Assembly (NCBI GenBank): GCA_950097015.1
Contig: CATNEN010000003.1
Span: 868,001 to 932,000 of the forward strand
Reading direction: 5' to 3'
Source: Macrostomum hystrix
Taxonomy: Eukaryota; Platyhelminthes; Macrostomidae
DNA length: 64,000 nucleotides
Of the stretch, positions 24,772 through 37,284 are shown piece after piece (position 1 is the first letter of the stretch; each line of letters starts with the position of its first letter). The notes beneath the pieces were generated by a model. It ran no database searches, was not told the origin of the DNA, and saw only the letters and a program-made list of their open reading frames with translations. Position numbers and translations under genes: made by a program.

Positions 24772-25930
24772 TGTAGTGGACCTAAAAGCGAAGATTTCGG
24801 TATGACGATTTGGAGCTCTAAAGTTATCCAACGTCTCTCACGTACTTTTGCCATGCCACTTGACCATCGTTTCCCCAAACCTTTGTTGGCTTAGTTATCG
24901 TCTATGGTCTGACGCTTAGTTATCGTCTATGGTCTGACGCTTAGTTATCGTCTATGGTCTGACGCTTAGTTATCGTCTATGGTCTGACGCACAGTTGCGA
25001 CTTAGATGAAGCCACTTGTTGCGCGAGTTTGGCTCATGGAGGATAGAATAGAATGGAGTGCCAATCTGAGCCGGTTATTTTTGTTTCGCTCGATCTTCAC
25101 TTTTAACATCCCGTTCCCCCCCGTTCCTTCCTATTGGCTCGTGACTGCCATAGACGAACTCATTTTCGTCCCCCTCTGAAAGTAATATCCTTGTGTATTA
25201 AGAGCATACATCAAAATATGCTTTTCAGAGTATTAATTTCTACACTAACTAGAGCTACACTACAGCTGAGTACCGCTAAGCTAAGCTGAGTTACCCTTCG
25301 CTGCCAGAATCGCTAATTCTTGAAGACAATTTGTTTCGAAATGCATTAGTTTTAAGTTTTTTGTTTCTAAGAGTTACTGCATGAACTGGCAGCAATAAGT
25401 TAAATGTGTTTTATGTTTTTTCAGCAGAATTTAGTGCTGCCTTTTATTTTCCATGCATATAAGTATTTTCTGTTCCCTTTGGCTGTCCCTTTTGCTATTT
25501 TCTTCACATATTGTTTTCTTTGTACGGAACGACTTTTGTATATACACTGTAAAATATACCGTATCTGCACCGTATTGTATCATTGACAGGATTTAGATTA
25601 AATCTTATGACTTGACCTAATATACAGAGGGACGCAGAATGAATCGTTTGCTCAAAGCCTTACATGCGGTTTCCACTGGCATTATAGTCACATAGTCCAC
25701 GATATTACTATCATAGGGGGACGAAAACGAGTTCGTCTATGGCAGTCACGAGCCAATAGGAAGGAACGGGGGGGAACGGGATGTTAAAAGTGAAGATCGA
25801 GCGAAACAAAAATAACCGGCTCAGATTGGCACTCCATTCTATTCTATCCTCCATGGTTTGGCTGTTTAACTTTCTGCTCGCAGGCCAGAGAGCTACACAC
25901 AAAAATATGCTAGAGTTCTGATCCTCTACA
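24772..25930 (+). repeat. 5' LTR of CsRn1-like element, interrupted by MITE
   Basis: Matches the 3' LTR at both ends. Removing the MITE and its duplicated 8 bp leaves about 330 bp. It contains four tandem 25-bp units (TTAGTTATCGTCTATGGTCT plus GACGC) at about 24894-24990, where the 3' LTR has one diverged unit. Confidence 0.9.
25035..25855. mobile_element. MITE (821 bp) with ~150-bp terminal inverted repeats, inside LTR
   Basis: Begins CATGGAGGATAG and ends with its exact inverse. The arms (about 25035-25190 and 25700-25855) are inverted repeats with only a few mismatches. The 8-bp target duplication GTTTGGCT lies at 25027-25034 and 25856-25863. No coding capacity. 8-bp duplications suggest a hAT- or P-superfamily transposase acting in trans; which one is open. 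Confidence 0.9.
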
Positions 25931-28900
25931 TTGGTGAGCCCGACGTCCTCAACCGACTGCTTGAGGATGACCGAATCTGCTGTCACCGTGAAGCTTCCAG
26001 CGTTTTGGACTTCGCAACAACGCGCCTGGTTCATCCAAGCCGAGGCACAGTTTAGCCTCCTGAACGTCACCCTAGATACGACTAAGTACTGCCATCTAGT
26101 GGCGGCATTGGACCAGCAGACAGCAGAGCGTCTCCTAGATGTGCTCGATGCCCAGAAATACGAACAGCTCAAGGCCCGTCTTCTCAACACCTACAGCCTT
26201 TCACGACAGCAGCGTGCCAGCCAGTTACTGGGCATGTCGGGGTTGGGCGACAGGAAATCGTCCCAGCTCATGGACGAAATGCTCGCCTTGCTCGGCGACC
26301 ACCGGCCCTGTTTGCTTTTTGAGGAGTTGTTCCGCCAACAGCTTCCAAGCGACATCCGCTTAGCGCTGGTGTCCGCCGATTTCGCCGATCCAAGGGCGGT
26401 CGCACAACGGGCCGACGAGCTGTGGGCCTGCCGCCCCCAACCGGTGATCGCCACCGCCCAGCTGGCTGAACAACTGCCCTTAGTCGCTACCGCGCAACAC
26501 CGCCGCGACGACAGACGTCGACCCATCCGACATCCACCCTCTGACGAGCAACACGACTTGTGTTTCTTCCATCGCAAGTTCGGTGCAAGTCGGGTGGTGC
26601 CGTTGCGAGCCACCCTGCAAGTTCAAGGGAAACGGCCAGGCCGGTCGTCAATAAACACCTCGACGACCGGCGAGAACAACAATCTTTTGCTTATCCCGGA
26701 CATACACACAGGTCGGCGTTTCCTAGTGGATACCGGTGCAGAAGTGAGTCTTTTTCCTGCATCCGGGGTCGATGCGCGTACAATCACCCCTAGGCCACCG
26801 CTCCTCGCCGCCAACGGCAGCCAGATCCGTACATTTGGCAGTCGCACCATCACTCTCGACCTTGGCGTTCGAACCTGCACCTGGTCTTTCATTCTTGCCG
26901 AAGTGTCGCGCCCCTCATGGGCACCGATTTCCTGTTACACCACGGTCTGTTGGTCGACTTACCTAACCGCCGCCTGCTGGACTCCCACTCACTGGCCAGC
27001 ACACATCTGATCCTCGGTTGCGGCACAGCACTTCGGCTGGCGGCCGCCGTCGCCCGCGACCCGTACAGTACGTTGCTGGCGGAGTTTCCGTCGCTCACGG
27101 AGCCGAGTTTTCAACGGGCACAACCACGCCACGGCGTCGAACATTTCATTCAGACGCAAGGCCCCCAAACCCATGCCCGCTCACGCCGCCTAGCACCCGA
27201 CAAGTTGGCCATAGCTAAAGCGGAATTCCCTGGAAAACCCTGGAACAGCTCGGCATCATTCGTCGGTCCGACAGCCCCTGGTCATCACCGCTCCACATGG
27301 TGCCGAAGTCGTCTGGAGGCTGGCGTCCCGTTACCCGTTATCGAACATTCAGGACTTTTCCGCGCACCTGGCCGGCAGTACCATTTTCTTAAAGATTGAC
27401 CTGGTCCGAGGCTACCACCAGATACCAGTGGCAGAAATTGATATCCCTAAAACGGCCATCATCACACCGTTTGGACTCTTTGAGTTCCTCCGCATGCCTT
27501 TCGGACTCAAGAACGCTGCACAGACATTCCAGCGACTCGTGGACTCTATCAGCCAGGATTTGCCTTTCGTTTTCGCCTACTTGGACGATTTCCTTGTGGC
27601 CAGCAGCGACCAAACGCAGCACGTGGAGCACCTGCGCACCTTGTTTCGCCGCCTAGTCGACAACGGTCTGCTGTTGAATCCGGCCAAATGCCAGTTCGGA
27701 CGTACCGAGATCGATTTCTTGGGCCACAGAATCAATCAAAGCGGCGCCTGGCCTCTGCCAGACAAGGTCGATGCGGTCGTCAAGTTTGCACCTCCGACCA
27801 CCATCAAAGGCTTGCAAGAATTCGCCGGTATGGTGAACTTCTACCACCGATTTGTTCCACATGCCGCCCAGTTGCTACGCCCCATTTACGCCACCATTGC
27901 AAGTAAGAGCCGACTTGTTCAGCGGACGCCCAGTCTACTCGATGCTTTCACCGCCAACAAACAGGCCCTAGCTCAGTCAACTTTACTGGCACACCCTAGG
28001 CCCACTGCGCAGACGGCCCTGACCGTCGACGCCTCGGACACGGCCGTTGGCGCGGTCTTGGAACAGCGAATTGCTGGCGGGTGGCAACCACTCGCCTTGT
28101 TCAGCCGACAATTGCGTCCCGCGGAACAGAAATACAGCGCGTTCGACTGGGAGTTACTGGCGCTATATTTGGCCACACGGCACTTCCGTTATTTCCTCGA
28201 AGGGACGCGTTTTCACAATCTACACGGATCACAAGCCGGATGACATCCGCGATGTCCAAGTTATCGGATCCTTGGTCCGCACGACAACAGCGTCATCTAG
28301 CGTCTAGCGTCAAGGACAACTCAGTTGCAGACGCTCTATCCCGTTGCACAGTAGCAAGTGTGCACACATTGTTGCCAGGAGTGGACTATGCGGCATTGTC
28401 GAAGGAGCAGCACCAGCTGGTAATGCCGACGGCGACTCCCAGTCTCAAGCTCGAGCTCGTCACCATGCATCCTGATTTGGAATTGCTTTGTGACATGTCG
28501 ACCGGGCGCCCGCGCCCGTTGGTGCCAGTGAGTTTCCGTCGTGCCGTTTTCGATGCGGTCCACGGATTAGCCCATCCCTCCATCCGCAGCACTCGTCGCC
28601 TCATCGCAGTTAAATTCGTCTAGCCCGGTCTCAACCGAGACGTGAGCCAGAGGGCTCGCTGTTGCCTTCCGTGCCAACAAGCCAAGGTCCATCGGCATAG
28701 CACGACAACGCCGGACATCATCCCCGTACCGACCAGCCGTTTCGCCCACGTCCACATCGACATTGTTGGTCCCCTGCCGCAGTCCCACGGGTTCACGCAC
28801 CTGCTGACGATGGTCGACCGACCGTTTTACGCGCTGGCCTGAGGCGATACCCATCACTGACACGTCCGCCAGCGTCTGTGCATCCGTTTTCATTTCTACC

Positions 28901-29740
28901 TGGATCGCTCGATTCGGAGTCCCCAGTGACATCACCACCGACAGGGGCCCGACTTTTACCTCCGAACTGTGGACCGCCGTTTCCAAACTGCTCGGCATGC
29001 ACGTGCATCACACCACAGCGTTTCACCCGCAGTCCAACGGTTTAGTCGAGCGTTTCCATCGCCAGCTCAAAGCGTCACTCATGGCACGCCTTTCCAGTCC
29101 GAACTGGACGGACGAGTTGCCGTGGGTCCTGTTGGGCATCCGGACGGCACCCAAAGAGGACCTTCCCTCGTCGTCGGCCGAGTTGGTGTTTGGCGCCCCG
29201 TTGCTTTTGCCTGGCGAGTGCATACAGGTTGGCCCACCTACAGCGCTGCACAGCACGTTCCTCACCAACCTGCGCGCCGCCATTCAAGCTTTCCGTCCTC
29301 AGCCAAACGTCCCACATGGCAACCGACAGGCATCGGAGCTAGTCGCCCTGGCTACATGCCCCTTTGTGTTCATCCGCCGGGATGGCTACCGCGCGCCGTT
29401 CCAGAAACCATACACAGGACCTTTCCTAGTCCTTCAGCGCTACACCAAAACTTTCCTTCTCGATCTCGGCACGCGTCAGGACCATGTTTCCGTTGACCGG
29501 CTAAAGCCAGCGGTCCTGGATCCGTCCGATCCCGTCCCACCGCCGGACATCCGGCGCAGAGGTCGACCCACCCGCTCGTCCGTTCCGTCAACGCACCCTC
29601 TACCTGACCCAGGGACGGAGACCACTACGGAGCACCGCCCGTTTGCCAGACCGCCAAGGACCCACCTGGCGACAGGCGAACCGGCGGACCGCCGTTTCCT
29701 GCCGCCCCGTCGTTGTCGCCCGACGCACTTTTCATCGTAG
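25931..29740 (+). pseudogene. Broken gag-pol of the CsRn1-like retrotransposon
   Basis: Gag spans about 25958-26640 with the start of a CHCC-type finger (CFFHRKFG); the second half (CRCEPPCK) is in another frame, so there is an indel. Protease (LVDTGAEVSLFPA) lies near 26720. RT begins in another frame ([15 protein letters not shown]), is interrupted, then resumes 27428-28243 with [24 protein letters not shown] and the YLDD box. RNase H ([15 protein letters not shown]) breaks near 28230. Integrase keeps HIDIVGPLP, TAFHPQSNGLVERFH and a GPY-type C-terminus (YTGPFLVLQRY) but has an in-frame TAG at 28621. At least four frame changes plus stops make it non-autonomous. Described as found; not reconstructed. 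Confidence 0.9.
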
Positions 29741-29761
29741 CGCCGTGCTGTGGGAGAATGA

Positions 29762-30021
29762 TGTAGCGGACCTAAAAGCGAAGATTTCGATATGACGATT
29801 TGGAGCTCTAAAGTTATCCAACGTCTCTCACGTACTTTGCCATGCCACTTGACCATCGTTTCCCCAAACCTTTGTTGGCTTAGTATCGTCTATGGTCCTT
29901 AGTCTGACGCACAGTTGCGACTTAGATGAAGCCACTTGTTGCGCGAGTTTGGCTGTTTAACTTTCTGCTCGCAAGCTAGAGAGCTACACACAAATATATG
30001 CTAGAGTTCTGATCCTCTACA
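29762..30021 (+). repeat. 3' LTR of CsRn1-like element
   Basis: 260 bp, TGTAGCGGAC to GATCCTCTACA. It aligns with the 5' LTR apart from the MITE and the 25-bp unit expansion. Confidence 0.92.
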
Positions 30022-30125
30022 AGCTAGCTTGCAGAATCAAATAGTTTTAATACATCATATATACCTGTATTCTACTCCATCATGGAGCCCATGATATACA
30101 ATACAAGCCTTATCGTATACATTTA

Positions 30126-30290
30126 TCGGCGGTGATGGCGGACAGTGAGCTGCGCCTGCATTCCGGCCAGTATACCATCGGCTGCTCATCTTCGTGGAAG
30201 ATCCACGCGTCGCTCGACCTCCTGGAAGGGACTCGGCATAGCTGATTCAGAGCATCCAGGTACTTGTTGCCGCTTCGGTTAAATATGCGG
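30126..30290 (+). pseudogene. Broken copy of CLCA exon 1 in inverted orientation
   Basis: Closely matches CLCA exon 1 (MADSELRL...) from the signal-peptide end through the exon end and across the splice donor into intron-like sequence. It is therefore a genomic duplicate, not a processed copy. A 2-bp insertion (CAGTATACCATCGG) shifts the frame. It is on the opposite strand, about 2 kb beyond the 3' end of the gene. Confidence 0.85.
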
Positions 30291-30314
30291 CGATTATGCG
30301 GCGAGGCCATGATT

Positions 30315-30570
30315 CATTGGGGCGCAGCCGCGTAGAGAATGTTGAATGCTTGGGGCCTTGTCGTGCAATTTGCACCGTTGAGGGAAAACCTGGTGGGCGA
30401 AATGAAATTTTACACTGGCCTGACGATTAGAAAGTCAGGTCAGATGTACACAACTGTGTGCGTGTGTGCTCAGGAGTCAGCGGAATGTGCACAATTTCCT
30501 TCTCGCTGGCTGCGGGACTAGTGTTACAAAATAATGTGCCTTTCCCCATAGCCCTCCCGCAATTATTATT
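30315..30570 (+). mobile_element. SINE family A, 5'-truncated
   Basis: Starts at the GGGGCGCAGCCGCG part of the body; keeps AGGAGTCAGCGGAATG and an ATTATTATTATTG tail. Abuts the CLCA exon 1 duplicate. Confidence 0.78.
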
Positions 30571-32220
30571 ATTGTATGCGCGTGTGCATAGGAGCCAGTG
30601 AAAAGAGTAGAATTGGCTCTGGCTTGTTGCGGGTCTACAGCCGCTAAATCATGCGTCAGTATCCACTGCAGCCATCCAGTGGTCAGATAAAAAAGTCTTT
30701 TTATTGTAGGCATCAGGAAAATCGTTGCCCAACTTAGCAAGTCACATGCCATCGTCTAAATCATCAGAATACAGCACGCTGCTCAACGACTCTTAATGTC
30801 GCAGCCACCCAATATAACAAATAAATCGCGATTGAATATTGTCAAAGGCTCAAAAGGAAATTGGAAGCAGACCGCATATTTGGTATTGCGCTGCAAAAAA
30901 TATATGCTTCAGTAATTTTTTAAAGAATCATGTAGCGTTGCAACGAGTGTTTCGGTAGAAGTTATAAGCTTAAATATGTACTCGTATATGTTACAGGGCT
31001 TTATTTAATAACTGGCTTTTATAAGAAAATCCCACTTCTGACACCAAAGTTGTACCAGGGCAAAATTATTAATTAAGATCCCACCGCTGTTGACTCAATT
31101 TAAAAGATATTTAACTGGCGGTCCTTAAATGGGCCGTTTTAGCTTCTCAAATGGTAGCGTATGTATTCGCACGAGCGGTGACTAGGCAACTGTACACGTT
31201 TCCAGTCAATTAGGCGTCCCCGAGATTAGAGTTTAGCAGTTTCCTTTTTGCAATATTCTTAGTATAATTCTGAGTATAATTCTCACTACTATCTTCTCTT
31301 AAAATGAATAACACAATGTAACACTTCAAACTTCGAAATTTGCTTTAAAACACACACTTAACACTTTACACTTTACACTTTACACAACTTAACACACAAC
31401 ACACAACTTCAACTTCAACTTCAACTTCAACTTCAAACAACCCTTTACAGCCCTTTATTTTTCTTAGTCAAAATTTGCGGCTATATATACAGAGAAAAAT
31501 TAACTTTTGTTTTAATGGCAACATTTTACATAATATTATTTACAAGATACAAAAATAAAACAAAATTATTTACACACAGTATTACTTTTATTACGGTACG
31601 AAGATTAACAAAATATTTATTTTTGGCGCGTTTTTGATTTTTTATATTTTTACTATTTTTATAATAAGAGCAGAACGTATATACAATAAAACATAATGAT
31701 ACAACTAAAACACTGTCACATATAATTACTTTGTTTAAAAAACAATCAGTAAAAATATGCTAAAAATATCAGGCTTGTTTTGTTATATTGAAACAATCCA
31801 ATCGCTTTCGCTAAGACGAAATCGCCAAATAATAATATTTCTGTTTGATATGAATGAATGAATACGCATGGATACTTACAAAACTTGAACTCAAGATTAA
31901 ATAGTGCTTGTACTGTTTTCAAAAAAGATACTCGAGGATACTCAGGCATCTGTTTATATATAAACCGCATAAACTACTATACGAAGTTCCATATGCCTAA
32001 AATACAAACGAACATGTCGGTAAACTTCAAGGATATATATATAATTCTTAAGTAACGTTTTTTTTAAAACTTGCAAAACCGTTAGCTTTGAGTGTCTTTA
32101 AAAATTATAGACTTTCAGAAATCTTAAATTCTCGCATTCTTGCAAAAGCTAATAAAACTGCGATAATAACATGCACAAAAAACATTAAAGAAATTCATTT
32201 TCAAATTTTATGTCATCTGC
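30571..32220. other. Gene-free spacer downstream of CLCA
   Basis: AT-rich, with one microsatellite. It may include the CLCA 3' UTR at its right end. No gene is supported. Confidence 0.55.
31360..31435. repeat. Microsatellite cluster
   Basis: ACTTTAC and ACTTCA hexamer/heptamer runs, gene-free. Confidence 0.85.
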
Positions 32221-35200
32221 TCAGATGTTCGGAGTGACCACAGCCGGATGGTCGAAGTAGTCGTTGGCAAAGCGAATGTTCACATCTGGTTCTTTCTTCG
32301 ATTCGTCCGGCTGAACCATTTTCAGAGCAGTCTCAGGATTTTCCGGGTTCGCAGGCGTCTGGTTCTTCAGCATACATCCATAATGCAGCTTCCACGCCAT
32401 CGCAGCAAAACAGATGACTGCAAAAAGCAAGCCGAGAATCAAACCTAGGACGCTGAAGCGGGGTTCTGGCTTGCTGGGAGTGGCCGAGTCCTCGGAAGGC
32501 AGCAGTCCGATGTGCATCAGCTCGGACAGCGACGGCGGAGTCAGATCGACGCTGACAAGATTCGAGTGCGGTCCGCTGATGTTCAGCTGCGAGACGCCGA
32601 CCACAGCCAGAAAAATGGAGCCTCGACCGGCCAGCTGGTGGAACAAGTTCAGCTGAACGGTGGAACCCGGAGCGCCAAGCTGGTCATCGCGGCTCAGGAC
32701 AGCCAAGGTCTGACAGGCTGAGAAATTTCCCAGGAGTTGCTCGTGCGAGCTGGAGAAGCGAATCTCATATTTGGCAGCTGAAATTCATTCAGTCGGTTGG
32801 TCATGCCAAGATTTGTGTATATCGCAATGGACGTTCGATTGGACAATTTGAGACGGCTAACTCACAAGCGTTGTGCCGCATCGGGTCCTCCACTGCTGTC
32901 CAATGCAGAAGCGCGGATTCGTTGAAAGCGTTCACCGTCAGTTGGAGATCGATCACTTTGGCTGGAGGCACGAGCTGCCGGTTGAAGTACGGATTTTGTC
33001 GTTGCACTGTCACTTTGCTAGCGGACGCAACGCGACTCACTGGGTAGAGTGACGTCACCGAGATGGCGAAGTCGCGAGGCTGGTTGAGCTCGGCGACTGG
33101 CAGGTAGGCGGAGTATATACCGTCGCTGGCTTTCAGGTCGGCTCCTAAGTGTGGTTCACTATTCCTTAAAGCTGGTCTGCGATACGAACGCTAGTATACG
33201 AGCAAGAGTGGACTCACCAGCCCCGTTGTCAATCAGATTCACTTCAGCAACCACCTGGGTATCGGACCTCACTGTGGCATACATTCTCCCGTGAAGCACA
33301 GGTGCGTGACCTCTCAACAGGCGTGCGTAAACAACGATCTTAGTGTCCTCAGAAATAGAACTAACGACACTCGGCCTGACTTGCGCTGTCAGGACCACCG
33401 GAGCTTCAATGCTGTTTTCAGACGAGCGTCCAGTGATCACAATGGAGCCGCCAGATCCGGTCGAGTGAGCACTTTCTGGTCGGCTTTCGGCTGCTTCGTC
33501 TCGAAGATACCAAAACCCGGTCTGAGTCAGAGTTTATATGGTCGAAGGGTTGAACTCGTATTGAAATCGATTGTCCTCATATCGCTTTACCATGTGCATT
33601 CTGCTAATCTGTTAGAAAACTCACCTCGATGTCACTGTCGGGAACTCGAATGGCAATCGTCCCGATCGCCGCATTGACCTCGTAGATATTGACAGAGTCC
33701 GAGTATCCGAACACTTTTCCCGATGGCGACGACAGAATCAGGCGAAGTTGTGACACAGCGCCAGTGTCGGTGGGCACAGTGACTCGGAACACCAGGTCGC
33801 GTTTCACAGAGTCGTCGATGCTGAATTTGCGACGAGTGAATTTTCCGCGAATCTCATCGGAAGTGAGCTGAAGATGAAATTCAAACGGGTCATGACATAA
33901 CTAGAACGGGATTGACTCATGAGGATAATATTAGTTTTATGTAACTGTACGCACTGTCAGCGTCCTCTTCGACTCCTCCAGCTCGATGGTCGTCCCTCCG
34001 AGTGCCAGTCGCAGGCCACTGATGTCAGCGACGTTTGAGCCTCCGAAGAACTTCATTCCGCCAGTCACATCAGCCAGCAGGTCCATCCTGGCATCCGCGG
34101 AGTCACCATAGCGAATGGAGACAACCTGGACGTTGCTGCCGGACAGGAGGTTGATCACACTTTCCAGCACAACAGAGCAGCCTTCCACGCCATCGGAGAG
34201 GAGAATGATCTGGCCTGTTACTGAGGCTATTTGCGATCTGTCGTTGAGGCCCAGCATCTGCATTACGAAAAGAAAAATATTTTTAACGGTAGTGGCATTT
34301 TTCGCTGTGCTTAAGCTTCTAGCGATTATAATTCTTCAACAGCTTACAGATGCAGCAGCGCGAACAGCACCTCCGATGCAGGTGCCTCCAGTAGCTACTA
34401 ACGCTGCCACCTGATTGGACAGCAATTCCCTCTGTGCTCTGGTCTGAATTCTCACAAAACCTGAGATCACTTGGTAAGAGTCGGTGAAGCTTATCAGAGC
34501 GCATTCCGAACCGTCCTCGATCAGCTCCATGAGGAACTGGCTGACTGCACTGATCATCATCGCGATTCTATGCCCCTGAAAATCAGTCAAGGAGTAGATG
34601 ATAATTCCTTACTGAGATGCAATTTTATGCACAGCACATGAACTAATTCAGCTAAATGTTTGACTTTTCAAGTACAATTCAATTCATGCACCACGTTTAA
34701 GACTATTCATTGAAAATTTAAAGCTTTGAAGCATCCTAAAGCTTTAATGTTTTTTTTAGTAAATCTCAGGATTTCAATCAGCTTACGCTCATGCTTCCAG
34801 ACACGTCCATGACAACCACTACGCGCCTGTTCGACTTCTCTGCCACCAAGTCAAACGTGACGTCTCTAAGAGTCGGATGAGCGCCGCTCGCAGTCGTTCT
34901 GTAGTCCGAGTGTAGACGGATGACCTCCGCTGCGCTCAGTCCGTCACACTGCCTGTTCATCAGACTGTCGACCATTCGGTTGTGCTTGAGGCGAGGGTCA
35001 CGTGACTCGCCGTCGCAGAATCGATTTACGGCTCGATGGAAGGGCGCGAACATGAAAGACGCAAGCGGGCCATCCGGCTGGGTGACGCTCAGACGGGGCG
35101 CGCAGCCGCGCGTCGTGCGACGCGATTTGACGTCGAACTTGCAGGTGGCGCTTCCGTCAGTGGCCTCCAGGCTGACGTTGAGCTCAGCGGAGCAGGCGGA

Positions 35201-36522
35201 GACGCGCAGCTCTCCGTCGGGACCCGTCTCGATCGGACTGCCGATCGGCTGCTCGCTCAGCAGGCCCCAGCGGTACTGCGAGAAGTACAGGGCGATCTTG
35301 CGCTCCACTGCAGAACGGGTAAAAGTTGCGTTTCGATGTTTTCTCTACTTGAAATGAGCAGTTCAGTCTTGAGCTTTGGCCCACCTGCTCCAGGAGATTC
35401 GTTCGTGAAACTCGAGTTCAGCATGACAACGTTTTTTCCCGGCTTTCCACATCCGATATCCATTGCGACTGAGCCCTCAATAGCAGCGTCGAAGCCGTGA
35501 GTGACGATGAAGTCAGGCCGACTTCGGCGCTGCCACTGGGCGTCTCCGACCGTCAGTCCGGCCGCTCTGAGCTCTCGACCCAGCTGAGCGGACACGAGGA
35601 TGCTGGCGCTGCCGAATCGGAGCGGACGGCCAACGCCAGTCGTCAAGTTGTGGAGCAGACGCGAGGCGTCTTGGAATCCATCCTGAATGGTGAGTACTCG
35701 CTTTGTTAAGTTTCAGGTCGCATTTTTGGAGCTGCTTTATGTTTTTATTGTTTTTGTTTTTTAAACAGCCTGTTAAAAATACTTTAAAAGGACACGTGTA
35801 CTGAATGTTTGGTCGCACGCAGCCGCGGAGAGAAGGCTTGTAGGGGTTAATTGACTCCTTTTTGGCCAACCTCCATCGATTATAAATTCAGGGCAGAGGT
35901 ACACCTGTGTGAGCGTGTGCCTGCGTTCGGTATCTGTGTGAATGTGTGCTCAGGAGTCAGCGAAATGGGCAGAATCACCTCGCTGGCTGCAGGTCATGTG
36001 TCACCAAATGATTAGCGCTTGCATTCTACCCTCCTGCAACTATTATTATCATAATTAATATTATTATAATTATTTCTGTTACTGTGGAAAGGAGCATTTT
36101 TGGTTATCTATACTCCGACTCGTGATTTAAAAAACGACATTAGCTTTTTCGTACGAGTAAAAAAGGCAGGTTGGTCACACTGTACTTTCATTACAGAATT
36201 TATCAACAACGACGAAAAGTTGAAACTGGTTCAGCTATTCGCATGGGGAAGCCGTGATATTGGTTACTAGAACTGAACATAATTAAATAGACTCATGTCA
36301 TGAAAGACAACCAGATACCTTGATCCTGTGAATCAGCTGTGCCGAGTCCCTTCCAGGAGGTCGAGCGCCGCGTGGATCTTCCACGAAGATGAGCAGCCGA
36401 TGGTACTGGCCAGACTGCAGGCGCAGCTCACTGTCCGCCATCACCACCGACAGTGGCTTGGATGCCAGCAGACACAAAATCGCCAGCAGCAGAGATGCGC
36501 CAGTCATTGAAGTCATTTTCAC
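32221..36522 (-). CDS. CLCA: Calcium-activated chloride channel regulator (CLCA) family protein (9 exons, 978 aa)
   Basis: Exons in transcript order: 36522-36319, 35682-35385, 35307-34787, 34575-34348, 34257-33955, 33867-33625, 33521-33218, 33144-32866, 32777-32221, all phase-matched. An N-terminal signal peptide (LLLAILCLLAS) precedes the CLCA N-domain. The VWA domain has the complete MIDAS: DVSGS (residues 335-339), ATGGT and LLSDG. The downstream beta-rich region shows the family pattern LIDNGAG-ADLKASDGIYSAYL across the exon 7/8 junction. One transmembrane helix (about 902-922) precedes a 56-residue tail ending TPNI, giving a type I membrane topology. Vertebrate CLCAs are secreted or membrane metalloproteases that modulate TMEM16A currents. 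Here the residues just before the conserved RWG are LYFSQ instead of the zinc motif HEWAH, so protease activity is probably lost. Length is normal for the family. Confidence 0.93.
35815..36075 (+). mobile_element. SINE family A, 5'-truncated
   Basis: Body from CGCACGCAGCCGCGGAGAGA to an ATTATTATAATTA tail, in CLCA intron 1. Confidence 0.78.
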
Positions 36523-37284
36523 AGCCCAGTTTCAGAATGTTGGTTCAGGAGTTGCTTGTTAGATCTCAATTTGAGGCAGTCTTTATATGCACTTGATTCA
36601 GCTGCCTAAACTTTAGATAAAAGTAGAAAATTTGTGTACTAGGACACAACACGTGTCATTATTTTGCGCTGTACATCCTTGATATCGATGTTTCGAAAAT
36701 AGTTTCTTACGCCCTCCTGTGACTTCTGTGTTCCTAAATGATTATCTTTTGATGCAAATGATGCTTGTGTACGCTTCGTTGACTGCTAAAATTAGTTTTT
36801 TTCGTGTGAACTTTTGTTGCTAGTGTTATCAGATGATAAACGTTGAAATCCTCTGAAATAGATCAGATTGATCCGTTTATGTTGATTGTGTTGTTCCCGA
36901 AAATAGGTTTGAAGCAGCCGTAAATAAGGTTTGGTACCGAATCTATCGTTGCATTTTTAAAGTAGCGTATTTCTTCAGTCTAATCCGGCTACGCAATATG
37001 CTTTTGGCTTGCGCTCATTGGCATACAAAGTTGGAACTTTTGGATCCTTGATGCTGCTTTCGGATTGCCGAATTATTTCAGAGCTGATAGGATGTGTTCA
37101 ATAGTCTTTGCCATTTCCATTTTTCTGCAACTCTGATGACCCTCAAAATGGTCTCAAAACTGATTCTATACCACAGACGAAACACCACGGGGCATGTTAA
37201 AGAGCGACATGTATCTCCCACTTGCCCCGGGCACTTGTCTATGTTTTTAAGCTTTTCATTCATTTGCACTACATGTAGTGCAAA
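36523..37284. other. 5' flank of CLCA
   Basis: Expected promoter region for the minus-strand CLCA gene. No core element could be assigned with confidence. Confidence 0.5.

Larger units (their letters stand above)
24772..30021 (+). mobile_element. Decayed full-length Ty3/gypsy LTR retrotransposon, CsRn1-like clade
   Basis: LTRs start TGTAG and end CTACA, with a 4-bp target duplication AGCT at 24768-24771 and 30022-30025. The primer-binding site right after the 5' LTR (25932-25946) is TGGTGAGCCCGACGT, near-complementary to the 3' end of tRNA-Trp, the primer of the CsRn1 clade. A purine-rich tract (GTGGGAGAATGA) precedes the 3' LTR. The order gag-protease-RT-RNase H-integrase is readable but broken. 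The 5' LTR carries a later MITE insertion. The LTRs also differ by a 25-bp tandem expansion, so this is an old copy. Confidence 0.92.

Noticed and set aside
25404-25586. Hydrophobic 60-codon frame inside the MITE
   Set aside because: Short, T-rich chance frame in a non-coding element.
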